A stretch of 7,381 nucleotides of DNA. It comes from Candidatus Omnitrophota bacterium. Lineage in GTDB: Bacteria; Omnitrophota; Gorgyraeia; Zapsychrales; JANLHA01. The stretch is from NCBI GenBank assembly GCA_023247815.1, contig JAHFFS010000072.1, positions 1-7,381 of the forward strand, in the 5' to 3' direction. Shown here in pieces: positions 1 to 6,310 of this stretch. Position numbers and translations under genes: made by a program. The notes below the pieces were generated by a model. The model saw only the letters and a program-made list of their open reading frames with translations. It was not told the DNA's origin and did not search any database. The stretch's first letter is position 1. Each line of letters begins with the position of its first letter.

Positions 1-1559
1 ATACCGTACTTCCGGCCGCTTGAGCAGTGCCGCGAGCGTCATCGGCCGGCGAAGGGCTGAGCTAGTGTTCGCTTTCAAAATCTGATCCAATTGTGAACCC
101 GGACCACCGAGGTGTTTCTCAAATGCTCGACTTCTTTTTCAATCAACGCGTATTTTGTGATAATCGCATCATATTCCTGCTCTGTAATCAAACCGAATTG
201 ACGTCCATACTTTGCCATACGCTGGTCCGTATTATCCTCTCGGATGATCAACCGATACTCAACACGTGAGGTGAACATCCGATAAGGTTCATCCGTTCCC
301 TTGGTTGTCAAATCATCGATGAGAACTCCCGTATAAGCCTCGTGTCTTCCTAAAATGAACGATTCTTGATTCTTCGCCTGCAACGCGGCGTTGATTCCAG
401 CGATCATCCCCTGGGCCGCGGCCTCTTCATATCCAGTTGTTCCATTGATCTGCCCGGCGAGAAAAAGACCTGCAACTTTCTTGGTCTCTAAAGTCGCTGT
501 CAACTCCGTCGCCGGGATAACACCGTGTTCAATGGCGTAACCAGGCTGAGTGATCACAACCTTTTCCAACCCCTTGATGGTGCGGACAAACTTCTCTTGC
601 ACAGCCAAAGGCAAGCCGGTTGAAACGCCATTGGGGTAATATTCAAATGTATCCATTCCTTCCGGCTCCAAAAAGACATGGTGCGTTGATTTATCCGCGA
701 ACTTTTTTAATTTGTCTTCGATCGATGGACAATATCTGACCCCGGTGGCCTTGATCTGTCCCGAATACATCGGAGACTCATGCATATGGGCACGGATGAC
801 CTCATGCGTCGCGTCACTCGTGTGCGTGATATGGCAAGGAAGCAAAGGTTGATCTTTTGGAATTTCCTTCGTGCGAAAAGAAAACGGAATCGGCGGATTG
901 TCTGAATCCTGCCGTTCCAATTTTGAAAAATCAATGGTCCGTCCATCCAGCCGTGGAGGCGTTCCCGTCTTAAAAAAAAGCACTTCAAAACCAAGTTCGC
1001 GGATGTTGTCGGCCAGGCGAACCGAGGCCCGTTCTCCCCGACGACCGCCGGACGTAATCTCTTTGCCGACATGCATGCGGCCCTGCAAAAAAGTCCCGGT
1101 CGTGATCACGACTGTCAGACATTCCAATTCCAACCCCTGCTCGGTCTTCACCCCCCTCACCCGTCCATTGCTGACAATCAATTCCATCACTTGATCGGCA
1201 ATCACCGTTAAATTTTCTTGTTGCGTGACCACCTGCTGCATGTAAAGCTTATAGCGTTTGCGGTCCGACTGACAGCGGGAAGACCGCACGGCCTGCCCTT
1301 TAGAAGTGTTGAGTTGACGGAATTGGATACCGGTACGGTCCGCGGCCAGGCCCATCTCACCGCCAAGGATATCAATCTCCCTAACAAGTTGCCCTTTACC
1401 AACACCACCAATGGCTGGGTTGCAACTCATCTGCCCTATGGTCTCGACGGACAGCGTCACCATCGCGGTCTTCAATCCCATGCGCGCCGACGCCAAAGCC
1501 GCTTCAACCCCGGCGTGTCCGCCGCCGATCACTATGCAATCAAAATGATGTTGAGACAT
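1..1559 (-). CDS. mnmG: MnmG (GidA), tRNA uridine-34 carboxymethylaminomethyl-modifying FAD enzyme; frameshifted and 3'-partial
   Basis: With MnmE, MnmG installs the (carboxymethyl)aminomethyl group on wobble uridine 34 of certain tRNAs in the cytoplasm, using FAD. Visible from the ATG at 1559: the Rossmann motif GGGHAG (residues 12-17), MSCNPAIGGVGKG (44-56), RYCPSIEDK (near 275-283) and the second family signature AGQINGTTGYEEAAAQG (368-384). I prefer the ATG at 1559 to the TTG at 1577, because the family normally starts just before the GGGHAG strand; the ribosome site is weak. The frame stops at 75-77, but after VV at residues 485-486 the sequence continues one frame over as PGSQLDQILK and then LLKRPEVRY, the typical MnmG C-terminal helical region that contacts MnmE. 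That frame is open to base 1. One extra G at about 101-102 would restore a single frame. Roughly 100 residues should lie beyond the window. The identity is certain; whether the shift is real or a sequence error is not known. Confidence 0.95.
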
Positions 1560-1628
1560 ATCTTTGCTTCTCGTCAATTTTATTTTTTCTAAAATTGGGA
1601 AGTGAAACTAAAAAAGTATCCGCCTATT

Positions 1629-1674
1629 GACCTACGCATAAATGCTGGAATTGATTATCTAGAAAGCGTAGGTC
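1629..1674. repeat. 9-bp perfect inverted repeat in the mnmG upstream region
   Basis: GACCTACGC at 1629-1637 is matched by GCGTAGGTC at 1666-1674, with a 28-base loop. It lies in the 156 bases between the small membrane protein gene and mnmG (1560-1715), where I see no gene I would support and no clear promoter. On the minus strand a short T-rich run follows about ten bases later, too far away for a classical intrinsic terminator. It could be an RNA structure in the mnmG leader, a protein site, or the two ends of a small insertion. No function can be assigned. Confidence 0.5.
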
Positions 1675-1715
1675 GAGATACTGACTACAACCCTATTCCA
1701 TCAATTTTGTAAAAG

Positions 1716-1895
1716 TCAGTGCTGCGGCCGCTTGCCCGTCGAAACAAAATAGGAATTGACAGCAGCAACAACCAACAAAATCCCCGCGAGACAATTCAAA
1801 TCAACAAATTTAAAACTGGTGAAAGTGGCTGCTAAAACCGTGATGATGGTGCCGATCCATAAGACATACATAACGATTGACACGATCTTTCCCAT
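1716..1895 (-). CDS. Small two-helix membrane protein, 59 aa, unknown function
   Basis: I do not recognise the family. The frame runs from an ATG at 1895 to a TGA at 1716-1718 and encodes 59 residues. An AAGGAG Shine-Dalgarno lies 8 bases before the ATG, and a TTGACA-type promoter lies further upstream. The protein starts MGKIVSIVMYVLWIGTIITV, a hydrophobic segment at about residues 4-26. A second hydrophobic segment lies at about 36-51 (CLAGILLVVAAVNSYF), followed by a short basic tail, TGKRPQH. A short polar turn, with FKF and VDLN, joins the two. This predicts a helical hairpin in the inner membrane, probably with a cytoplasmic basic C-terminus. It sits alone between lacI-type and mnmG genes, with gaps of 118 and 156 bases, so its context gives no functional hint. 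Start site, ribosome site and composition all favour a real gene. Confidence 0.72.
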   Translation of the reverse strand: MGKIVSIVMYVLWIGTIITVLAATFTSFKFVDLNCLAGILLVVAAVNSYFVSTGKRPQH

Positions 1896-1903
1896 TCGCC
1901 ACG

Positions 1904-1909
1904 CTCCTT
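1904..1909 (-). promoter_or_regulatory. Shine-Dalgarno AAGGAG for the 59-aa gene
   Basis: The plus strand CTCCTT reads AAGGAG on the coding strand, 8 bases before the ATG at 1895. This spacing is close to optimal and is the main reason to accept such a short reading frame as a gene. Confidence 0.7.
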
Positions 1910-1936
1910 AAAAATTCTAAAAATAAATGATCCTAT

Positions 1937-1965
1937 AACTTAACGCCAAAACGAAATTTTGTCAA
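1937..1965 (-). promoter_or_regulatory. Candidate sigma-70-type promoter for the 59-aa gene
   Basis: On the minus strand a perfect -35 TTGACA (1960-1965) is followed after 17 bases by TAAGTT (1937-1942), a weak -10 matching three of six consensus positions. The predicted start near 1930 would leave a leader of about 35 bases before the ATG at 1895. The perfect -35 and exact spacing support it; the poor -10 keeps confidence moderate. Confidence 0.42.
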
Positions 1966-1993
1966 CAAGACTGCCCCAACTCCGGCCTTGCCG

Positions 1994-2012
1994 TGAAAAT
2001 ATCCTATTTTCA
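1994..2012. repeat. AT-rich perfect hairpin just past the LacI-type gene
   Basis: TGAAAATA (1994-2001) and TATTTTCA (2005-2012) form a perfect 8-bp stem around a 3-base loop, starting one base beyond the regulator's stop codon. It is not followed by a T-run on the minus strand, so it is not a classical intrinsic terminator. It may protect the 3' end of the message or act as a weak termination or binding site. Confidence 0.4.
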
Positions 2013-2013
2013 A

Positions 2014-3021
2014 TTATTTTTTGGGAGAACTGCAGGAATCGCGGACCACCAATTCCGGCTTTAAAACCTTTTTGACCGACTTGGTCTGTTTACCTTGAAT
2101 GAGTCCTTGAAGGCTTTTAACCGCCTCTTCCGCCATTTGGAATAGCGGCTGCTTGACGGTGGTTAGGGCTACGGGGCCGTAAATCACAGAAGGATTATCA
2201 TCAAAACCGATGATCGAAATATCTTGAGGAACTTTGATTCCCCTTTCCATCAGCAAAGCCACGATCTCCAGGGCCATCTCGTCACTGGCGGCAAAAATGG
2301 CCGTGGGAGGATTCGGTAACGCTAATAATTTCTCCGCCCCCACGCGGGCGCTGCGACGAGAATAATCGCCTTCTTGGACATAACCATCCGCCAAGGTCAT
2401 ATTATGTTTTTTTAAGACCTTCTTAAACCCCTCCAATCGCTGCTTGCCGGACTGTGTCTGCAGATTCCCGGTCACGGTCGCGATGCGGCTATGCCCCAAA
2501 CCCGCTAAATATTCTCCAGCGATCTCCCCACCTAAGACGTTATCAATCCCAATATAGCTGACGTCAAGGTCCTCAACAATATTGTTGATCACCAGGCAAG
2601 CCACCCCAGCGTTAAGCGCGGCCTCGACCTGCCGACGGTTTTCAATGATATCAGCGAAAATAACACCGCCCACACTGGTGCTGTTAAGATCATTGAATCC
2701 ATTGGTGATATGAAAAACCAAATCCAAATGGAGTTTCTCACAGGCGTGCCCAACCCCGCGGATCAATTCAACCGCGTAAAAGGAATAAAAAATCCCAGGG
2801 TAGCCGGGCATGACCAAACCAATGGCATTGTTGGTCCCGCTGGCCAAACGCTGGGCGCTCACATCCGGTTTGTACTTCAACGCCGCAATGGCTTCTTCCA
2901 CCGCGGCCCGATTTTTGTTATTAACGCTCTGAAAATTATTTAAAACTCGGGAAACAGTCGCAATGGAAACTTTCGCTCGGCGGGCGACATCTTCAATGCT
3001 GATCCTTTTTTTCTTTATCAT
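2014..3021 (-). CDS. LacI/GalR-family transcriptional regulator
   Basis: A sugar- or effector-responsive DNA-binding regulator, 335 residues from the ATG at 3021, the usual family length. The N-terminus carries the LacI helix-turn-helix, with ISIEDVARRAKVSIATVSRV at about residues 7-26, followed by the hinge helix with SAQRLASG (55-62). A periplasmic-binding-protein-like effector domain follows from about residue 66 to 328, with typical landmarks GVIFA (near 119-123), FAASDEMALEI (243-253) and ISIIGFDDNP (268-277). An upstream TTG at 3036 keeps the frame open but has no ribosome site and precedes the normal family start, so I prefer 3021, although its own site (GAAAG) is also weak. The gene begins 75 bases after the coiled-coil gene with no clear promoter between them, so co-transcription is plausible. 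The effector cannot be named from sequence; nearby glycan genes suggest a sugar. Confidence 0.95.
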   Translation of the reverse strand: MIKKKRISIEDVARRAKVSIATVSRVLNNFQSVNNKNRAAVEEAIAALKYKPDVSAQRLASGTNNAIGLVMPGYPGIFYSFYAVELIRGVGHACEKLHLDLVFHITNGFNDLNSTSVGGVIFADIIENRRQVEAALNAGVACLVINNIVEDLDVSYIGIDNVLGGEIAGEYLAGLGHSRIATVTGNLQTQSGKQRLEGFKKVLKKHNMTLADGYVQEGDYSRRSARVGAEKLLALPNPPTAIFAASDEMALEIVALLMERGIKVPQDISIIGFDDNPSVIYGPVALTTVKQPLFQMAEEAVKSLQGLIQGKQTKSVKKVLKPELVVRDSCSSPKK

Positions 3022-3095
3022 TTTGCAAACTTTCAAAATCGCGCGTCATTCAAGCACCGCTTTTCAACGATAACTATCTTACTATTCACCATTCC

Positions 3096-4424
3096 CTATT
3101 TAACATTATCACCCACTTGAATATCAATGACTTTATTCTTGATGTCTGCCGCGGCAATGTCTTTTCGGACCTGAATGACTTCTAATCCCGCGATGTAATC
3201 CGGGCCTCGGTAAACGTTCAGTTTGTCTCCCAGCTGAATCCCTTCACCTTCACCGATATCGACGATGACAAAATTGTTTTCATCGTTGACGCTCACCACA
3301 TTCCCTGCAAAGCCAACATGGTCGGGTTCGCTCTTGGCGAGGGTCGTGGTTTGCGATTTGATTTTCGGGGTTTCCAATCCATTTTGACTGACCACAATCG
3401 GCGGCAGACTGACCCCACCCCCCGATGACTGCGAAGATTTATTCAAACGAAAACTATTGTCAAGGCTTTCTTTGATTCCCCAAATTTCATCGATGCGATT
3501 TTGGATCACACTTTCGTTTTCCGCCAATCTTCGTTCAACATCCTTTTTCTCACCCTGAAGATGAACCATGCTCTTTTCCAAGGCAATCTTCGTCGAGCTC
3601 AACTGCCTGATCTGCCCGCGCATGGCTTGATTCTCCTCATTCATTTTATTCAAGCGGTCACTGACAAACTTTTTATCGTTTTTCGCGCGGGCCAACTCCA
3701 AAGCCAAGGTGTCTGCCAAATCATTGGCGTATTTGATATCACGCTCGATCTCTTCCTTTTTGTTCTGCAATTCACTCATCTCCAGCTGCAAATCAGAATT
3801 TTTCTTTTTCATTTCAACCAGTTCAACGTTGGCTTTTGACATCTGATCTTTGAGTTTTGAAACTTCGACCTCCAAGCTGGCCTTTTCTTTTAAAACCCCC
3901 GCCCAAAAACTGTCATCATCAACCGAAACGGCTAATGGCTTTTGTTCCTGCACAGACGGCTGCGCTGGTTCGGCCACGATCTCTAGTTTGGACTGCGCTT
4001 GCGGCTCAGCGACGGGACGAGTGATATATTTATAAATCAACTCAGTCTTAGGTTTTTCTTGCATTTTGGCCAGCAATTGATCTCGTTCTTGGCTAAGATC
4101 GGCGACCTGCCGACTCCACCCCTCGCGCTCAGCAGTCATTTTTTTGACCTTTTCGTCCAAACTCACAATATTTGTATCAAAACTATTTAAGCGTTCTTCC
4201 GCGTCCTGCTTGGCTTTTTCCATAGCCGCCAATTGTTCTACCAAGGCGGCCTTCTCTTTCTCAAAGTCGGCTTCATGGGATTTCAACTGCGTCACCTGAT
4301 TTTGCAGCGCCTGGTTTTTTTGAACGATGCTTTGCTTCTGGGAAAATATAAGGTAAGAAAAACCAACTGCAGCAAATAAAAGCACAATAAGAATGATAAT
4401 ACTTTGCTTAGCCGCCTTGGACAT
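3096..4424 (-). CDS. Membrane-anchored long coiled-coil envelope protein with C-terminal beta domain
   Basis: 442 residues from the ATG at 4424, chosen because AAGGAG lies 5 bases before it; the in-frame ATG at 4445 has no ribosome site. A single membrane helix at about residues 8-28 (IIILIVLLFAAVGFSYLIF) has a short basic cytoplasmic tail before it, so the rest is probably periplasmic. Heptad-rich Lys/Glu/Gln/Leu coiled coil covers about 30-125. A Pro/Ala/Gln-rich linker spans about 126-170, and coiled coil resumes at about 172-325. A Ser/Gly-rich linker then leads to a small beta-rich domain at about 370-442, with GNVVSVNDENNFVIVDIG and a G-x-x-x-GD turn (QLGDKLNVYRG). I do not recognise a named family. 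The layout suggests a structural or tethering protein of the cell envelope. It heads a likely unit with the LacI-type gene and has its own promoter. Confidence 0.88.
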   Translation of the reverse strand: MSKAAKQSIIILIVLLFAAVGFSYLIFSQKQSIVQKNQALQNQVTQLKSHEADFEKEKAALVEQLAAMEKAKQDAEERLNSFDTNIVSLDEKVKKMTAEREGWSRQVADLSQERDQLLAKMQEKPKTELIYKYITRPVAEPQAQSKLEIVAEPAQPSVQEQKPLAVSVDDDSFWAGVLKEKASLEVEVSKLKDQMSKANVELVEMKKKNSDLQLEMSELQNKKEEIERDIKYANDLADTLALELARAKNDKKFVSDRLNKMNEENQAMRGQIRQLSSTKIALEKSMVHLQGEKKDVERRLAENESVIQNRIDEIWGIKESLDNSFRLNKSSQSSGGGVSLPPIVVSQNGLETPKIKSQTTTLAKSEPDHVGFAGNVVSVNDENNFVIVDIGEGEGIQLGDKLNVYRGPDYIAGLEVIQVRKDIAAADIKNKVIDIQVGDNVK

Positions 4425-4429
4425 GCGGA

Positions 4430-4435
4430 CTCCTT
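4430..4435 (-). promoter_or_regulatory. Shine-Dalgarno AAGGAG deciding the coiled-coil protein start
   Basis: CTCCTT on the plus strand gives AAGGAG on the coding strand, 5 bases before the ATG at 4424. It lies inside the extension that would be coded if the ATG at 4445 were used. The 4445 ATG is preceded only by AT-rich and TTCTTC sequence. Confidence 0.7.
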
Positions 4436-4470
4436 GAATGCTCATTTAAGAAGAAAATAATTTAATTAAG

Positions 4471-4499
4471 AATATAACAAAGGATGATATTCAATACAA
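4471..4499 (-). promoter_or_regulatory. Candidate promoter for the coiled-coil/LacI-type unit
   Basis: On the minus strand TTGTAT (4494-4499) and TATATT (4471-4476) are separated by exactly 17 bases. The -10 matches five of six consensus positions and the -35 three of six. The predicted start near 4464 gives a leader of about 40 bases to the ATG at 4424. It lies downstream of the terminator at 4563-4590, where a new promoter is needed. Confidence 0.5.
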
Positions 4500-4527
4500 G
4501 AAAAAAATGAAATAAATTCATACATAC

Positions 4528-4546
4528 CAATGGTTTTCAACCATTG
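4528..4546. repeat. 19-bp perfect palindrome, candidate operator
   Basis: CAATGGTT (4528-4535) and AACCATTG (4539-4546) are exact inverted copies around a 3-base centre. It lies between the terminator of the upstream unit and the candidate -35 at 4494-4499, about 28 bases from it. The position suits an operator or activator site. A regulator of LacI type is encoded in the same unit, and autoregulation is common in that family. It lacks the central CG typical of many LacI-family operators, and it could instead be a second hairpin following the terminator. Confidence 0.45.
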
Positions 4547-4562
4547 TCAGGGCTTTGTGGCC

Positions 4563-4590
4563 AAAAAAAAGAACAGGGTTGGCCCTGTTC
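4563..4590 (-). terminator. Rho-independent terminator closing the TPR/lipoprotein unit
   Basis: On the minus strand GAACAGGG and CCCTGTTC form a perfect 8-bp GC-containing stem with a 4-base loop (4571-4590), followed directly by eight T residues (complement of A at 4563-4570). It lies about 107 bases past the lipoprotein stop codon and before the promoter of the coiled-coil gene, so it separates the two units. Confidence 0.9.
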
Positions 4591-4697
4591 CTTAGACATG
4601 ATGCTCTGATTATAACTTACTTTGCTTTTTTTATGCCTTCTACTCAATCATTCGTTGGCGATAATGAAAAATTGCAATGGACGACGACCATGACCCA

Positions 4698-5372
4698 TCA
4701 TTCAAATTTGATATCATCCAAATAAAACGCCGCCTCTTGGGCGCATTCTTGGGCATTGACATCCACGTTCGTTGCCCAGGAAAAGCCGCCACTGATGTAC
4801 GACAAATCTTTACCGCGCAAATCAATCGTATATTGCCGCCACTCTGTTCCTAGACGGACCGGGCCAATCACCGCCGAGTCGGAATCTGGATAGGCGCCCG
4901 TAATACCTCCCACTTTAAATTCTTCAATACGCTCGCATCCTCGTTCACCTTTGGCCCAGAAGCTCAATCGCTTGGCTCCATCCAAATTGAAGCCTGCTTT
5001 TTTGCCGCCCCAATTGTCAGCCGGATTAAGCCAATAAATTCCACCCCATTTCTGACCTTTGCGTGAACAAACGGTATCAAAAATCACCTTGATGCAAGTT
5101 GTTCCTTCTTGACAATTTTCCAACCAATCCTCATCCAATTTAAGACATTCTCCATTCGGCATAAAGCCGGAAGGAACAAAATGATTATCACGGAAACCTT
5201 TATCTTTATAAACGATAACGGGAACAAACACTGGTTGTTGCGAGTCTTCCGTTTTCATTTCCACACGCTCTTGGGAAGAGTTCGTTGGCAATTTTTGCCC
5301 GTCGTCGCCCCGCCCACAGCTGACGCACAAAAAAACAACAAAACAGAAAAGAGGAAAGCCCCGTTGTGACAT
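4698..5372 (-). CDS. Putative lipoprotein with carbohydrate-binding-like beta-sandwich domain
   Basis: 224 residues, with GGAAGG 8 bases before the ATG at 5372. The N-terminus is a short hydrophobic signal ending LCVSC, with Cys19 as the likely lipidated residue. The lipobox is imperfect because Cys16 sits at position -3, where Leu is usual. A polar, low-complexity spacer (about 20-47) leads to a domain at about 50-224. Its features are WGGIYWLNPADNWG, the conserved AKRLSFWAKGE (133-143), FKVGGI, WRQYTIDLRGKDLS and a terminal FYLDDIKFE. This pattern is that of galactose-binding-like or CBM-type jelly rolls that decorate secreted glycoside hydrolases. Six further cysteines (76, 87, 93, 102, 146, 210) fit a disulfide-containing exported domain. 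No catalytic motif is seen. It follows the TPR-like gene by 29 bases in one unit. Its likely role is glycan binding at the cell envelope; the ligand is unknown. Confidence 0.85.
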   Translation of the reverse strand: MSQRGFPLFCFVVFLCVSCGRGDDGQKLPTNSSQERVEMKTEDSQQPVFVPVIVYKDKGFRDNHFVPSGFMPNGECLKLDEDWLENCQEGTTCIKVIFDTVCSRKGQKWGGIYWLNPADNWGGKKAGFNLDGAKRLSFWAKGERGCERIEEFKVGGITGAYPDSDSAVIGPVRLGTEWRQYTIDLRGKDLSYISGGFSWATNVDVNAQECAQEAAFYLDDIKFE

Positions 5373-5401
5373 TTGAGCTACCTTCCGGAAAAATAAAAAA
5401 A

Positions 5402-6292
5402 TTATGATTTAGATTCTTTAACTTTAACTTCCTTAGAGGATTCCGAAAAATCATCTAATCGCTTCTGCGCTGCCTCAGAAGGTTTCCAGAACCAGCCTTG
5501 CGGATCCCAGCATTGGGCATAAAAATAATCCTCAACCAATTGTCGGTAAGCCTCACTCGCTTCTTCCATCTGGCCGGAATTCTTAAGCGCCTCACCCTTA
5601 ACATAAAAAGCCGTGCCCACATCATTCAAGGCCCAATACGAAAAAATCTTTTCCTTTGATTCCCAAGGATATTCGGTGAGCGAACCCTGCATGGTCTTAG
5701 CTTGATCTGCGTAAAGTTCGATCACTTTATTGACATAAGCTAAAACGTCATCCAAATCTTTGTCTCCCAAAGCCTTCCATGCCTTAGAAACCAGGGCTGA
5801 AGAAGAGTAATCACCGAAGTCCAAATCAGAACCAGATTCAATCATGGCCAGCTTTTCTTTCGCCGCTTCAGCCGGTTTCCAAAACCAACCCTTAGTGTCC
5901 CAAGCCTGGCCATACGCGTAATCCGAAACCAATTTTTCATAAGCGGTCTTTGCCTCAGCCATCATGTTGGCTTTTCGATAAGCATCCCCCTGAATAAAAT
6001 AAGAGGTGGCGACGTCATTGAGGGCCCAATAAACAAAAATCTCAGTATTGCTGCCTTCCGCGTAAGCATGGAGGCTATCCTGCATAACCTTTGCCTGGTC
6101 AGCATAGAGTTCAATGCATTTGTTGGTATAGGCCAAAACCGCATCTAAATCGCTGTCTACCAAAGACTTCCATGCCTTGCCAACTAATGTTTCAGAACGA
6201 TAATCACCAAAATCATAAGCAAAAGCACGGTTAACCGGAGCCACAATCAAACCCAAAAATAAAAACCCCAAAACTAATACTGCGTTTTTCAT
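5402..6292 (-). CDS. Secreted TPR-like helical protein made of two tandem 126-residue repeats
   Basis: 296 residues from the ATG at 6292, preceded by a perfect AAGGAGG. A signal peptide with a hydrophobic core (residues 3-18) probably ends at AFA before Tyr26, giving a mature protein that begins with DFGDY. Two homologous units, residues 26-151 and 157-282, share (by eye, without gaps) roughly 58% identity. Landmarks present in both are IELYADQAK, YWALNDV and GWFWKP, followed by EAA. Each unit reads as several helices with a TPR flavour (ALNDVATSYFIQGDAYRKAN, AEAKTAYEKLV). The C-terminus is a charged Lys/Glu/Ser tail. I recall similar proteins in Omnitrophota-type genomes annotated loosely as TPR or 'beta-glucanase precursor'. 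No glycosidase active site is visible here, so I would not call it an enzyme. It is co-transcribed with the downstream glycan-binding-like lipoprotein and lies next to a glycoside hydrolase. Confidence 0.88.
   Translation of the reverse strand: MKNAVLVLGFLFLGLIVAPVNRAFAYDFGDYRSETLVGKAWKSLVDSDLDAVLAYTNKCIELYADQAKVMQDSLHAYAEGSNTEIFVYWALNDVATSYFIQGDAYRKANMMAEAKTAYEKLVSDYAYGQAWDTKGWFWKPAEAAKEKLAMIESGSDLDFGDYSSSALVSKAWKALGDKDLDDVLAYVNKVIELYADQAKTMQGSLTEYPWESKEKIFSYWALNDVGTAFYVKGEALKNSGQMEEASEAYRQLVEDYFYAQCWDPQGWFWKPSEAAQKRLDDFSESSKEVKVKESKS
5447..6217 (-). repeat. Tandem duplication encoding two 126-residue protein units
   Basis: The unit at 5840-6217 and the unit at 5447-5824 encode the two homologous halves of the secreted TPR-like protein, offset by 131 codons (393 bases). 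The similarity is strong at protein level, but the codons have diverged, so this is an old duplication rather than a recent copy. Confidence 0.85.
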
Positions 6293-6303
6293 GATAACAA
6301 CAA

Positions 6304-6310
6304 CCTCCTT
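6304..6310 (-). promoter_or_regulatory. Strong Shine-Dalgarno AAGGAGG for the TPR-like gene
   Basis: CCTCCTT on the plus strand gives AAGGAGG on the coding strand, 11 bases before the ATG at 6292. The match is essentially perfect to the 16S rRNA anti-SD, suggesting a highly translated message, though the spacing is a little long. Confidence 0.7.

Noticed and set aside
1218..1592. A 124-codon plus-strand open frame
   Set aside because: It lies antisense to the well-conserved MnmG N-terminal coding sequence, has no ribosome site and its product has no recognisable features; it is a shadow of mnmG.
1629..1680. A tRNA-like or integron attC-like element
   Set aside because: No cloverleaf, anticodon arm or T-arm pairing can be built, and the attC core sites are absent.
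1994..2012. The AT-rich hairpin after the LacI-type gene as an intrinsic terminator
   Set aside because: The stem is AT-only apart from its end pair, and it is followed on the minus strand by GC-rich sequence, not a T-run. It is kept only as an inverted repeat.
3501..3839. A 112-codon plus-strand open frame
   Set aside because: It is antisense to the coiled-coil gene, and its hydrophobic Phe/Leu/Gln-rich product is what the complement of Lys/Glu/Gln-rich heptads gives.
4537..4599. A 20-codon minus-strand frame starting MSKEQGQPCSFF
   Set aside because: It runs straight through the intrinsic terminator hairpin and its T-run and has no ribosome binding site. Its sequence is explained by the hairpin.
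5206..5454. An 82-codon minus-strand open frame bridging the TPR-like and lipoprotein genes
   Set aside because: It overlaps both real genes in another frame. Both of those have good ribosome sites and recognisable domains; this one has neither.
5402..6292. Calling the TPR-like protein a beta-glucanase
   Set aside because: I recall such labels on similar proteins, but the sequence is entirely helical repeats with no visible glycosidase catalytic motif.
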